A stretch of DNA of 64,000 bases from Streptomyces sp. NRRL F-525 (lineage in GTDB: Bacteria; Actinomycetota; Actinomycetes; Streptomycetales; Streptomycetaceae), in contig NZ_JNXE01000026.1 of NCBI RefSeq assembly GCF_000716605.1, forward strand, positions 62,001 to 126,000, read 5' to 3'. Of this stretch, positions 50,533-59,543 are shown in pieces (the stretch's first letter is position 1; every line of letters starts with the position of its first letter). The notes under the pieces were generated by a model. The model was not told the DNA's origin and did not search any database. It saw only the letters and a list, made by a program, of their open reading frames with translations. The position numbers and the translations under genes were made by a program.

Positions 50533-51480
50533 ATGCAGCCCGCCTCGACAGCCCGCATGGCCGTGCTCGCACTCCTCTGGGGTTCGGGCTTCCTGTGGAT
50601 CAAACTCGCCCTGAACCACGGCCTCTCCCCCGCCCAGATCACGATCACCCGCTGCGCCCTGGGCACGCTCGTGCTACTGGCCCTGGCTCGCGGGGCCGGC
50701 CAGCGCCTGCCCCGAGACCGCGCCACCTGGGCCCGCCTCACGGTGGCCGCCCTGTTCTGCAACGCCGTCCCGTTCGCGTTGTTCAGCGTCGGCGAACAGA
50801 CCGTCGACTCCGGCATCGCAGGCGTCCTGAACGCCACAACTCCCTTGTGGTCCCTGCTGATCGGCATCACCCTGGGCACCGACCGCGGCCTGAGCCGAAC
50901 CCGCCTGACCGGCCTCCTCCTCGGCTTCGCCGGCACACTCCTGATCTTCGCCCCCTGGCACCGCTCCGGCCTCCTCACCTGGGGCGCCCTCGCCCTCCTG
51001 GGAGCCGCCGCGAGCTACGCCGTCGCCTTCGCGTACATGGCCCGCAAACTCACCACGGGCCAGGCACCGTTGGCGACATCGGCGGCCCAACTGATGGCGG
51101 CAACAGCGTGGACGACCCTCGCCCTACCTGCCGCCGGTCCGCTACACCCCGACCTGACGGCCCTCCTGGCGGTGACCGCCCTCGGCGTCCTGGGCACAGG
51201 CGTGACCTTCTACCTCAACTACCGCCTCATCGCAGACGAGGGCGCGACAAGCGCGGCAACGGTCGGATACCTACTGCCAGTTGTGTCGGTGACGCTGGGC
51301 GCGGTGCTGCTGGACGAGAGGGTGGGGCTGCGGGTGATGGCAGGCATGGCGGTAGTTCTGGTGAGCGTCGCCCTTACAAGGCGCCGCTCAGCGAAGGCTT
51401 TTGCTTTTAGGGGCGCGGGGAACTGCGCGCCCAGCCCCCACCGACGGTCAGCCAAAAAACAACCCTCTCAGGCCCCGTAG
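50533..51480 (+). CDS. EamA-family transporter with repeat-encoded C-terminus
   Basis: A 315-residue drug/metabolite transporter with ten predicted membrane helices in two EamA units (about 5-135 and 150-285). It probably exports an amino acid or small metabolite. The last 24 or so residues (FRGAGNCAPSPHRRS ... SQAP) are encoded by a copy of the dispersed palindromic repeat and flanking DNA, so the original stop was lost. The gene now overlaps the 3' end of glnE by 13 bases. Likely regulated by the divergent LysR protein. Confidence 0.88.
   Translation: MQPASTARMAVLALLWGSGFLWIKLALNHGLSPAQITITRCALGTLVLLALARGAGQRLPRDRATWARLTVAALFCNAVPFALFSVGEQTVDSGIAGVLNATTPLWSLLIGITLGTDRGLSRTRLTGLLLGFAGTLLIFAPWHRSGLLTWGALALLGAAASYAVAFAYMARKLTTGQAPLATSAAQLMAATAWTTLALPAAGPLHPDLTALLAVTALGVLGTGVTFYLNYRLIADEGATSAATVGYLLPVVSVTLGAVLLDERVGLRVMAGMAVVLVSVALTRRRSAKAFAFRGAGNCAPSPHRRSAKKQPSQAP
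51409..51438 (-). repeat. dispersed 30-bp palindromic repeat, copy 5
   Basis: On the minus strand GGGGCTGGGCGCGCAGTTCC followed by CCGCGCCCCT, identical to copies 1 and 3. This copy is translated as part of the EamA gene. Confidence 0.8.
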
Positions 51481-54467
51481 AACAACACGTCCACCACACC
51501 CCGAGCCCGCCGAGTAGTCCGCCGATAGTCATCCAGCATGTCCCCCACATGCCCCGGCCCGTACCCCAAGTACCGCCCCACGGCAGCCAGTTCACGCGGA
51601 TCAGAAGGAAACGTGTCCCCGGCCCGTCCCCGCACCAACATCACCGCGTTACGAACCCGAGTTGCCAACACCCAAGCCTCGTCCAGCGTAGAAGCATCCT
51701 CCCCGGAGATCAGGCCAGCGGCGCACGCCGCCGCAAGCCCCGCCCGCGTACGCGTAGTCCGCAACCCCGGCTCAGCCCACCCATGCATCAACTGCATCAA
51801 CTGCACAGTCCACTCGACGTCGGAGAGCCCCCCACGCCCCAGCTTCGTATGCAGAGTCGGGTCAGCCCCGCGGGGCAACCGCTCGGACTCCATACGAGCC
51901 TTGAGCCGTCGGATCTCACGTACCGCGTCATCCCCGAGCCCCTCCGCCGGATACCGCAGAGGATCGATCAGCTCGATGAAACGACGCCCCAACTCCTCGT
52001 CCCCGGCGACGGGTTCGGCCCGCAACAACGCCTGCGACTCCCAGACCAGCGACCACCGGCGGTAGTACGCCTCGTAGGAGTTCAACGACCGTACGAGCGG
52101 GCCCGACTTGCCCTCGGGACGCAGATCCGCGTCGATCAGCAACGGCGGGTCGGAGCTGGCGACTTGGAGGAGCCGCCGCATCTCGGAGACGACCTTGTTG
52201 GCGGCCTCGGAGGCTTCCCGCTCGGGCACGCCCTCGCGGGGTTCGTGCACGAACAGGACGTCCGCGTCGGAGCCGTAGCCCAGTTCGTGGCCGCCGAAGC
52301 GGCCCATGCCGATGACGGCGAAGCGGGTGGGGAGGGTGTCGCCCCAGCCCGCGCGGACGACCGCGCGCAGGGTACCGGCGAGGGTCGCGGCGGTGAGGTC
52401 GGAGACGGCGCCGCCGACCCGGTCGACGAGGGCGCCCTGGTCGGCCTCGGCGGGCTGGGTCTCGGTGCCGTAGGAGCCGACGATGTCGAAGGCGGCCGTA
52501 CGGAAGAGTTCGCGGCGGCGGACGCCCCGGGCGAAGGTGACGGCCTGGACGGCGTCGTCGGCGCGGCCGACCGCGGCCAGTATCTCCTGGTCCAGGTGGG
52601 CGCGTTCGCGGGGTTCGAGGCCGCTGCCGCCGTCTCCGTCGCCGAGGAGGGCGACCGCTTCGGGGGCGCGCATGAGGAGGTCGGGGGCGAGGCGGCCGGC
52701 CGAGAGGACGCGGGCGAGGTTCTCGGCGGCGGCGCCCTCGTCCCTCAACAGCCGTAGGTACCAAGGGGTCTTGCCGAGCGCGTCGGACACCTTGCGGAAG
52801 TTGAGGAGGCCCGCGTCCGGGTCGGCGGAGTCCGCGAACCAGCCCAACAGGACGGGCAGCAGGGTGCGTTGGATGGCGGCCTTGCGGGTGACGCCGGAGG
52901 CGAGGGCCTCGATGTGGCGGAGGGCCGCGGCCGGGTCGATGTAGCCGAGGGCGACCAGGCGTTCTCGGGCCGCCTGCGGGCTCAACCTGGTCTCGCCGGG
53001 GGCGAGTTGGGCGACCGCGTCGAGCAGCGGACGGTAGAAGAGCTTCTCGTGCAGGCGGCGTACGACGGTGGCGTGGCGCTTCCACTCGCGGTTCAACTCG
53101 GCGACGGGGTCGGTGCGCAGGCCCATCGAGCGGCCGAGGCGGCGCTGGTCGGCCTCCTCGACGGGGACGAGGTGGGTACGGCGCAACCGGTAGAGCTGGA
53201 TGCGGTGTTCCATCGTGCGCAGGAAGCGGTAGGCGTCGTCGAGGCGGGCGGCGTCCTCACGGCCGACGTAGCCGCCGGCGGCGAGGGCCTCCAGGGCGAC
53301 GAGCGTGGTGCCGCTGCGCAGCGAGGTGTCGGCGCGGCCGTGCACCAACTGCAGGAGCTGGACGGCGAATTCGACATCGCGGAGGCCGCCGGGGGCGAGC
53401 TTCAGTTCGCGGTCGATCTCGGCGGCGGGGATGTTCTCGACGACCCGGCGGCGCATCTTCTGCACGTCGGTGACGAAGTTCTCGCGCTCGGCGGCCTTCC
53501 ACACGAGGGGTTCGAGCGCGTCGACGTACTCCGCGCCGAGCGCGAGGTCGCCGGCCACCGGGCGGGCCTTGAGCAGGGCCTGGAACTCCCAGGTCTTCGC
53601 CCAGCGTTGGTAGTAGGCGAGGTGGCTGGCGAGGGTGCGGACGAGCGGGCCGTTGCGGCCCTCGGGGCGGAGGTTGGCGTCGACCGGCCAGATCGAACCC
53701 TCGACGGTGGTCTCGGAGCAGATCCGCATCATGTGCGCGGCGAGCTTGGTGGCCGCGCGGACCGCCTTGCCCTCGTCGGCGCCCTCGACGGCCTCGCCGA
53801 CGAAGATGACGTCGACGTCGGAGATGTAATTCAGCTCGTGGCCACCGCACTTGCCCATCGCGATCACCGCGAGCCGGCACAGCGCGGCGTCGTCGGGCGC
53901 GGCGGCGCTCGCGATGGCGAGGGCGGCGCGCAGGGTGGCGGTCGCGAGGTCGGCGAGTTCGGCGGCGGTCTGTGCGAGGTCGGTGGTGCCGCACACGTCA
54001 CGGGCGGCGATGGACAGCAGGCAGCGGCGGTAGGCGACGCGCAGGGCGACCGGGTCGGTGGCCCCGGCCAGGCCGCGCTCGAACTCCTCCACCCCGGGGT
54101 GGAGGTCGCGCGGCTCGTACATGACGAGGGCGTGCCAGTCGCGCGGGTGCCGGGCGAGATGGTCCCCCAGGGCGGCGGAGGCGCCGAGCACACCGAGCAG
54201 CCGGTCCCGCAAGGGCTTCGCCGCGATCAGGGTGTCCAGCAGCTCGCGGCGGGGGGTGTCCTCGGGCTGCGCCTCCAGCAGTCGTACGAGACCCTGAAGG
54301 GCCAGGTCGGGGTCGGCGGTGGCGCCCAGGGCCTCCAGCAGGACCGGGTCGTTCCTTATCGGCGCCAGCTCCGCGCTCTCCAGGAGCCGCTCGGCCGCCG
54401 AGGGATCGGTGAAACCGTGCCGCAGCAGTCGCGTGAAGGTGCTGCTTCTGCGCCCCGGCGCCGTCAT
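51468..54467 (-). CDS. glnE: bifunctional glutamine synthetase adenylyltransferase/deadenylase
   Basis: A 999-residue enzyme that adds AMP to, and removes it from, type I glutamine synthetase according to nitrogen state. It has two nucleotidyltransferase domains, each with the G-S/Y-x-D-x-D metal signature: the N-terminal deadenylylating half (GGHELNYISDVDVIFV, near 215-230) and the C-terminal adenylylating half (GGHELGYGSDADVLFV, near 725-740). Helical GlnD/PII-linked regions follow each. Its target GlnA is not in this window; GSII (glnII) lacks the site. GAGGCCGAG precedes the ATG. Five tandem repeats lie just upstream of the start. Confidence 0.96.
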   Translation of the reverse strand: MTAPGRRSSTFTRLLRHGFTDPSAAERLLESAELAPIRNDPVLLEALGATADPDLALQGLVRLLEAQPEDTPRRELLDTLIAAKPLRDRLLGVLGASAALGDHLARHPRDWHALVMYEPRDLHPGVEEFERGLAGATDPVALRVAYRRCLLSIAARDVCGTTDLAQTAAELADLATATLRAALAIASAAAPDDAALCRLAVIAMGKCGGHELNYISDVDVIFVGEAVEGADEGKAVRAATKLAAHMMRICSETTVEGSIWPVDANLRPEGRNGPLVRTLASHLAYYQRWAKTWEFQALLKARPVAGDLALGAEYVDALEPLVWKAAERENFVTDVQKMRRRVVENIPAAEIDRELKLAPGGLRDVEFAVQLLQLVHGRADTSLRSGTTLVALEALAAGGYVGREDAARLDDAYRFLRTMEHRIQLYRLRRTHLVPVEEADQRRLGRSMGLRTDPVAELNREWKRHATVVRRLHEKLFYRPLLDAVAQLAPGETRLSPQAARERLVALGYIDPAAALRHIEALASGVTRKAAIQRTLLPVLLGWFADSADPDAGLLNFRKVSDALGKTPWYLRLLRDEGAAAENLARVLSAGRLAPDLLMRAPEAVALLGDGDGGSGLEPRERAHLDQEILAAVGRADDAVQAVTFARGVRRRELFRTAAFDIVGSYGTETQPAEADQGALVDRVGGAVSDLTAATLAGTLRAVVRAGWGDTLPTRFAVIGMGRFGGHELGYGSDADVLFVHEPREGVPEREASEAANKVVSEMRRLLQVASSDPPLLIDADLRPEGKSGPLVRSLNSYEAYYRRWSLVWESQALLRAEPVAGDEELGRRFIELIDPLRYPAEGLGDDAVREIRRLKARMESERLPRGADPTLHTKLGRGGLSDVEWTVQLMQLMHGWAEPGLRTTRTRAGLAAACAAGLISGEDASTLDEAWVLATRVRNAVMLVRGRAGDTFPSDPRELAAVGRYLGYGPGHVGDMLDDYRRTTRRARGVVDVLFYGA

Positions 54468-54480
54468 CCTCGGCCTCCCT

Positions 54481-54552
54481 CGGATCTGGGTCGTGCGGAT
54501 CAGGGTCGTACGGGCCCAGGTCGTACGGAGGTCGTACGGGATCTAGGTCGTA
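54481..54552. repeat. tandem GGTCGTA repeat array upstream of glnE
   Basis: Five head-to-tail units ending in GGTCGTA or GGTCGTG: three of 15 bases (54481-54495, 54496-54510, 54511-54525), one of 11 and one of 16. They start 14 bases upstream of the glnE ATG, in its leader or promoter, and face the divergent PNPOx gene. Confidence 0.75.
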
Positions 54553-54664
54553 CCGTCCCGAGCCTAACCGCAGGTGCGGGCGGTGGCCCCGGGGCGTACG
54601 GCGATGAGTTCTTGAGGAGTACGGGGTCTACAGAGGGGACGACCTACGACTCAGGGAGTAGCCG

Positions 54665-55225
54665 ATGACCGACAAGGAACCCCGGACTCGTCTCGACCCC
54701 CGTTACAGCGACCCCGCGGCCACCGCGACCGACTGGGCCGAGGCCGAGGCGCGGCTCGCGGCGGCCGAGCAGTTCTGGATCTCGACGGTACGGCCGGACG
54801 GGCGGCCGCATGTGACGCCCCTGCCCGCGGTGTGGTCGGCCGGGGCGCTGCACTTCTGCACCGGGCCCGAGGAGCGCAAGGCCCGCAACCTCGACGGCAA
54901 CCCGCACGTCGTGCTGACGACCGGCACGAGCACCTGGGACAAGGGGTACGACCTGGTCGTCGAGGGTGCGGCGGCGCGGGTCACGGACGAGGACCGGCTG
55001 CGGGAACTGGCCGCCGCGTGGGAGGCCAAGTACGGCAGCTTCTGGCGCTTCGACGTCCGGGACGGGGCGTTTCATCACGGTTCCGGGTACGCGTACGTCT
55101 TCGCTGTGGCGCCCCGCACGGTTTTCGGCTTCGGTAAGGGGGAGCCGTTCAGCCAGACCCGGTGGCGGTTCGAGTGCGCGCCTGACAAAGACGTGCCTGA
55201 CAAAGGAGTCAAGCCATGGACATGA
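54665..55225 (+). CDS. pyridoxamine 5'-phosphate oxidase-family protein
   Basis: A 186-residue flavin-binding split-barrel protein. The fold signature FWISTVRPDGRPHVTPLPAVW near 37-57 and KARNLDGNPHVVLTTG near 72-87 match F420/FMN-binding PNPOx-like proteins of actinomycetes. The substrate is unknown; these often reduce small molecules with F420H2. The C-terminus (PDKDVPDKGVKPWT) is encoded by a short duplicated stretch, CCTGACAAAG twice, which also supplies the ribosome site of the next gene. It overlaps that gene by 10 bases. Confidence 0.88.
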   Translation: MTDKEPRTRLDPRYSDPAATATDWAEAEARLAAAEQFWISTVRPDGRPHVTPLPAVWSAGALHFCTGPEERKARNLDGNPHVVLTTGTSTWDKGYDLVVEGAAARVTDEDRLRELAAAWEAKYGSFWRFDVRDGAFHHGSGYAYVFAVAPRTVFGFGKGEPFSQTRWRFECAPDKDVPDKGVKPWT

Positions 55226-55656
55226 CCCTCGAAGTGATCGTCCTGCCGGTCTCGGACGTGGACCGGGCCAAGGAGTTCTACCGGGACAAGGTCGGCTTCC
55301 ACGTGGATCTGGACGGCGAGGTGATGGAGGGCGTACGGATCGTGCAGCTCACACCGCCGGGGTCCGGGTGTTCGATCGCGCTGGTCGACGGGTTGCAGAT
55401 CCCGACCGGGACGCCGCAGCCGGGGACGTACCACGGCATGCAGCTGTGCGTGCAGGACGCGAAGGCGGCCTACGACGAGCTGACCGCGCGCGGGCTCGAG
55501 GTCAGCGAGCCGGTGCAGTTCGCGCCGCAGGACGGGGCGACGTTCATGTACTTCAAGGACCCGGACGGGAACGGCTGGGCGATCCAGGAGTACCGGAAGC
55601 GGGCCGCCGAGCCGCTGCACCAGGTGCTGGCCCAAGTGGCCGCGCTGCAGGAGTAG
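55216..55656 (+). CDS. VOC-family (glyoxalase-like) protein
   Basis: A 146-residue protein of the vicinal-oxygen-chelate superfamily, with two beta-alpha-beta-beta-beta modules (about 4-60 and 70-130). Metal ligands could come from HGMQ near 74 and the Glu of QEYRKR near 124-129. The family includes glyoxalases, resistance proteins and dioxygenases; this one is not specific. AAAGGAG seven bases before the ATG is a strong ribosome site. Coupled to the PNPOx gene. Confidence 0.87.
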   Translation: MDMTLEVIVLPVSDVDRAKEFYRDKVGFHVDLDGEVMEGVRIVQLTPPGSGCSIALVDGLQIPTGTPQPGTYHGMQLCVQDAKAAYDELTARGLEVSEPVQFAPQDGATFMYFKDPDGNGWAIQEYRKRAAEPLHQVLAQVAALQE

Positions 55657-55677
55657 TTCACCACTTCTTCATCCGCC
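55656..55677 (+). promoter_or_regulatory. possible PHO box before exported phosphoesterase
   Basis: GTTCACC (55656-55662), four bases, then CTTCATC (55667-55673) repeats with the 11-base period of Streptomyces PhoP boxes; the first unit is perfect and the second matches five of seven. It lies about 110 bases before a secreted phosphatase-like gene. Confidence 0.4.
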
Positions 55678-55766
55678 GGGTTGGGAGCGGTGGGATGCGG
55701 GCATTTTGGCGTGTGCATGCTCGGTCCGCACCGCCACCCCCGTCCTCCCCCCACCCGGAGGTAGAA

Positions 55767-56675
55767 GTGCCCGACAGTTCCGGTAGTTCCGGTAGTTCCG
55801 TGTACCGCCGCAGCCGCGCCGTCATGGCGTCCGCGCTCGCCTTCTCGGCAGCCGCCGTCGGGGTCTGGACCGGTTTCGGCACCGTCTCGACCGCGCATGC
55901 CGCGACCGGGGTGCCGACCCCGGACCACGTGGTCGTCGTGGTGATGGAGAACCACGCCTACAGCCAGGTCATCGGCTCCTCCAGTGCCCCCTACATCAAC
56001 TCGCTGGCGACCGGCGGAGCCGCCCTCACCCAGTCGTACGGGATCACCCACCCGAGCCAGCCGAACTACTTCGCGCTGTTCTCCGGCTCCACCCAGGGGA
56101 TCACCAGCGACAGTTGCTACACGGCGGGCTTCTCCTCGGCCGCGAACCTCGCCTCCGAGGTGACGGCGGCGGGCGGCACGTGGGCGAGCTACAACGAGAC
56201 GCTGCCGAGCCAGGGTTCGACGACGTGCAGCAGCGGCAACTACGCGCGTAAGCACAACCCTTGGTTCGGTTTCTCCAACGTCGCGACGTCCACGGCGAAG
56301 ACGTTCACGCAGTTCCCGACGGACTACACGACCCTCCCCGACATCTCCTTCGTCACCCCCAACCTGTGCAGCGACATGCACGACTGCTCGGTGGCGACGG
56401 GTGACACCTGGGTGAAGAACAACCTTGGCGCGTACGCCACTTGGGCCAAGACCCACAACAGCCTGCTCGTCGTCACCTTCGACGAGGACAACCTGCTCAG
56501 CGGCAACCGCATCCCGACGGTCCTCTACGGCCAGCCGGTGAAGGCGGGTTCGACCTCCTCGACCACGTACAACCACTACAACCTGCTGCGGACCCTGGAG
56601 GACTCCCAGGGCCTGACCACCCACGCGGGCAACGCGGCCTCGGCCGCCGACATCACCGGCATCTGGGCGTCCTGA
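55767..56675 (+). CDS. exported alkaline-phosphatase-superfamily phosphoesterase
   Basis: A 302-residue secreted enzyme of the phosphoesterase/acid phosphatase family (AcpA/phospholipase C-like). The signal peptide ends near STAHA (45). The mature protein has DHVVVVVMENHAYSQVIG (metal and nucleophile region), GITHPSQPNYFALFSGS, KHNPWFGFSNV and LVVTFDEDN, all typical of the family; it would hydrolyse phosphate esters outside the cell. GGAGG six bases before the GTG at 55767 fixes the start. A PHO-box-like repeat upstream suggests phosphate control. Confidence 0.88.
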   Translation: MPDSSGSSGSSVYRRSRAVMASALAFSAAAVGVWTGFGTVSTAHAATGVPTPDHVVVVVMENHAYSQVIGSSSAPYINSLATGGAALTQSYGITHPSQPNYFALFSGSTQGITSDSCYTAGFSSAANLASEVTAAGGTWASYNETLPSQGSTTCSSGNYARKHNPWFGFSNVATSTAKTFTQFPTDYTTLPDISFVTPNLCSDMHDCSVATGDTWVKNNLGAYATWAKTHNSLLVVTFDEDNLLSGNRIPTVLYGQPVKAGSTSSTTYNHYNLLRTLEDSQGLTTHAGNAASAADITGIWAS

Positions 56676-56676
56676 G

Positions 56677-58008
56677 ATGTACGTGGCGGACAGCCGCGCC
56701 AAGGCCGACCCAAGTGCCGGAAGTACTACGGGTATTGCCCGTAGTACGGCGCGGGTGTCCGCCGCCGTGACCCCCACCGTCCTCGCCCTCGGCGCGGTCA
56801 GCCTGATCACCGACGTGTCGTCCGAGATGGTGACCGCGGTCCTCCCCCTGTACCTGGTGACGGGCCTCGGCCTCTCCCCGCTGGGCTTCGGTCTCCTGGA
56901 CGGCATCTACAACGGCTTCTCGGCACTCGTCCGGCTGGCCGGCGGCCACCTCGCCGACCGGGGCGGCGGCCGCCACAAGTGGATCGCGGGCATCGGCTAC
57001 GGCATCTCGGCCCTCTGCAAACCGCTCCTCCTGCTCGCCCACACCCTCACCCCGATCGGCCTGATCCTCGCCGCCGACCGCACGGGCAAGGGCCTGCGCA
57101 CGGCACCGCGCGACGCGCTGATCTCCCTCTCCTCCGCCCCGGAGAACCGGGGTCGTGCCTTCGGCGTACACCGCGCGATGGACACGGCGGGCGCGCTGAT
57201 CGGCCCGCTGGTGGCGTTCCTGATCCTCCGGGCGACGGTGGACGGCTACGACGCGGTGTTCACGGTGAGCTTCTGCGTGGCGGTGGTCGGCGTCCTGGTG
57301 CTGGTGCTGTTCGTGCCGGGATCGTCGCCAACTGCCGCGCCCCGCACGGAGAACGCCGTACGGGAGAGGGTCGTAGACGAGCGGGCCGTAGACGAGACGG
57401 CCGTACGCCCGACCCTCCGCGCCGCCTTCGCCCTCCTCACCCGTCGCGACCTGCGCCGTATCACCGTCTGCGCGCTCCTCCTGGGCCTCGCGACGGTCAG
57501 CGACTCCTTCGTGTACCTGCTGCTGCAACGGCGACTCGGTGTCCCCGACCGCTGGTTCGCGCTGCTGCCGCTGGGCACGGCGGCGGCGTTCCTGCTGCTG
57601 GCCGTGCCCCTGGGCCGGCTCGCGGACCGGGTCGGCCGCTGGCAGGTGTTCCTGGGCGGCCACGGAGCCCTCCTCACCGCGTACGCCATATTGCTGACGT
57701 CCTGGCACGGCACGGCCCTCCCCTACGCCGTCCTCCTCCTGCACGGCACCTTCTACGCGGCGACCGACGGCGTGCTGATGGCGGCGGCCTCGGACAGCGT
57801 GCCGGAGCAACTGCGGTCGTCGGGGCTCGCGTTGGTGCAGACGGGCCAGGCGGCGGCACGGTTCGTGTGCTCGCTGGGCTTCGGTGCGGCGTGGACGCTG
57901 TGGGGCGACCGTACGGCGCTCATGGCGTCGGCGGTGGCGCTGGCGGTCTGCGCGGCGTTCGCGTCAACTCTCCGCCCGGGCCGACGAGTTCTGGAGCCTG
58001 CCCCATGA
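56677..58008 (+). CDS. MFS transporter
   Basis: A 443-residue major facilitator with about 12 membrane helices. The loop between helices 2 and 3 reads GGHLADRGGGRHKW, the family's GxLaDrxGrk motif, and GRLADRVGRWQVFL repeats it in the second half. A central acidic loop lies near 205-245. The substrate is unknown. It starts one base after the phosphoesterase stop and its stop overlaps the next ATG (ATGA), so all three may be one transcript. Confidence 0.9.
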   Translation: MYVADSRAKADPSAGSTTGIARSTARVSAAVTPTVLALGAVSLITDVSSEMVTAVLPLYLVTGLGLSPLGFGLLDGIYNGFSALVRLAGGHLADRGGGRHKWIAGIGYGISALCKPLLLLAHTLTPIGLILAADRTGKGLRTAPRDALISLSSAPENRGRAFGVHRAMDTAGALIGPLVAFLILRATVDGYDAVFTVSFCVAVVGVLVLVLFVPGSSPTAAPRTENAVRERVVDERAVDETAVRPTLRAAFALLTRRDLRRITVCALLLGLATVSDSFVYLLLQRRLGVPDRWFALLPLGTAAAFLLLAVPLGRLADRVGRWQVFLGGHGALLTAYAILLTSWHGTALPYAVLLLHGTFYAATDGVLMAAASDSVPEQLRSSGLALVQTGQAAARFVCSLGFGAAWTLWGDRTALMASAVALAVCAAFASTLRPGRRVLEPAP

Positions 58009-59024
58009 CCCTGCGCAACCGCGTCCTGGTCCTCGTCGCCGCCGTGGCCGCACTCGCCGTAGTGGCGGTGGCCTCGATCCTGCACGCGTCGGCCCGGGCC
58101 GAGCGGCGGAACGAGACCCAGCCCGGCGGCCCGAGGATCACCGCGGGCCGGATCACCCTCACGACACCCGGCACCATGGTGTTCCGCAACATGGCCTGGG
58201 GCCCGCACCGCGACGAACTCACCACGGTCCCCGCCGCGACCCCGGCCGGCCCCCGCACCGCCTCCGGCCTCAAGTGCCTCCGCTTCTACGCCAGTTCAGG
58301 CACCGGGGTCTGCCTCCAGGCGGTCCACGGCACGGTCACGGACACGTACCGCGCGCTGATCCTGGACGCCCACCTCAAGGAGACGGCCCGTTACGACGTC
58401 CCCGGCATCCCCTCCCGTGCCCGGGTATCCCCTACGGGTCACTTCGCCGCGTGGACGGCGTTCGTGGGCGGCGACTCGTATGCCGGGACGAATTTCTCGA
58501 CGCGGGCGGCGATCGTGGACACGAGGACGGGGAAGCTGATCCCGACGTTGGAGTCGTTCCGGATCATCAAGGACGGCCACGTCTACCACTCCGCCGACGT
58601 CAACTTCTGGGGCGTGACCTTCGCGTCGGACGACCGCACGTTCTACGCGACGCTGGCGACGAAGGGCAGTACGTATCTGGTGCGGGGCGACCTGCGCGGC
58701 CGGACCGTCACCACGCTCCACACCAACGTCGAGTGCCCGTCCCTGTCCCCGGATGGCACACGCATCGCCTTCAAGAAGCGCGTCAAGGGTCTCCCGAAGG
58801 ACGCCCCTTGGCATCTGTACGTCCTCGACCTCCGCACGATGCGCGAGACTCCGCTGGCCGAGGCGCGCAGCGTGGACGACCAGGCCGTTTGGCGCGACAA
58901 CCGGACGATCGTCTACGCCATGCCCGGGGACTACGGCGCGGATCTCTACGAGGTGCCGGCGGACGGCACCGGAAGCTCCCGGCTGATCAGCGGGGCGGCG
59001 GTGTCTCCGGCTTATGTGCGGTAG
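58005..59024 (+). CDS. membrane-anchored beta-propeller-like (PD40) protein
   Basis: A 339-residue protein with an N-terminal membrane anchor (about 7-28) and an external part of repeated TolB/PD40-like strands: SRARVSPTGHFAAWTAFV, VTFASDDRTFYATLAT, CPSLSPDGTRIAFKKRV and DDQAVWRDNRTIVYAM. These read as blades of a beta-propeller. Function unknown. It overlaps the MFS gene by four bases and is probably made with it, perhaps as a sensor or accessory subunit. Confidence 0.82.
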   Translation: MTLRNRVLVLVAAVAALAVVAVASILHASARAERRNETQPGGPRITAGRITLTTPGTMVFRNMAWGPHRDELTTVPAATPAGPRTASGLKCLRFYASSGTGVCLQAVHGTVTDTYRALILDAHLKETARYDVPGIPSRARVSPTGHFAAWTAFVGGDSYAGTNFSTRAAIVDTRTGKLIPTLESFRIIKDGHVYHSADVNFWGVTFASDDRTFYATLATKGSTYLVRGDLRGRTVTTLHTNVECPSLSPDGTRIAFKKRVKGLPKDAPWHLYVLDLRTMRETPLAEARSVDDQAVWRDNRTIVYAMPGDYGADLYEVPADGTGSSRLISGAAVSPAYVR

Positions 59025-59032
59025 CCGAACCG

Positions 59033-59338
59033 TCACCGCGTAGCCGGGCCCAGCATCTCGTCCAGCGTCCTCGGCCAGTCCCCGTCGCCCAGCCCGCCCG
59101 CCATGAGCAGGTCGCGCCAGTCGGTCCGCGCGAGCCGGACCGCCGACCGGAAGTGGTCGACGTCCCCGGCCGCGATCACCACGACCGCCGTCAGGAGCCG
59201 CTCCGTGCTCTGCAGTGAATCCTCCAGTTCGACGGCCAGGATCCGCAGCGCGCCGAGGATCCCGCGCCGGGCATCGGCATCCGGGAAGTCACGCCGGACC
59301 CGCCCGAGAAGCCGGTCGCTGATCAGATCCTCGTCCAT
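59033..59338 (-). CDS. small hypothetical protein
   Basis: A 101-residue helical, acidic soluble protein with no motif that I recognise (DLISDRLLGRVRRDFPDADARRGILGALRILAVELEDSLQSTERLLTAVVVIAAGDVDHF). The ATG at 59338 follows AGGGGGTCGC and begins the compact part; the frame is open further upstream but that region is intergenic in composition. Convergent with the PD40 gene, with 8 bases between stops. Other short Streptomyces proteins of this type exist; no role is known. Confidence 0.65.
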   Translation of the reverse strand: MDEDLISDRLLGRVRRDFPDADARRGILGALRILAVELEDSLQSTERLLTAVVVIAAGDVDHFRSAVRLARTDWRDLLMAGGLGDGDWPRTLDEMLGPATR

Positions 59339-59543
59339 GCGACCCCCTGGCGGGAGGCTAGTGCCCCTGCCGGACCGGCGGAAGTGCGACGGCGTTGTGA
59401 CGGGCGGGTGAACTGTGCCCCAGGCGCAGGTCAGGCAATTGATTGGTCCCTGGGGAGCGGGTGTCCGAACAACTCCCCGGCGTCGAGTCTCGGTGTCAGA
59501 CGCCCGGCGCACGCTGCCGGCGCACGACTCAGAGGAGACAAGG

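Noticed and set aside
52869..54668. 599-codon plus-strand frame opposite glnE
   Set aside because: It is an antisense shadow of a well-conserved enzyme gene.
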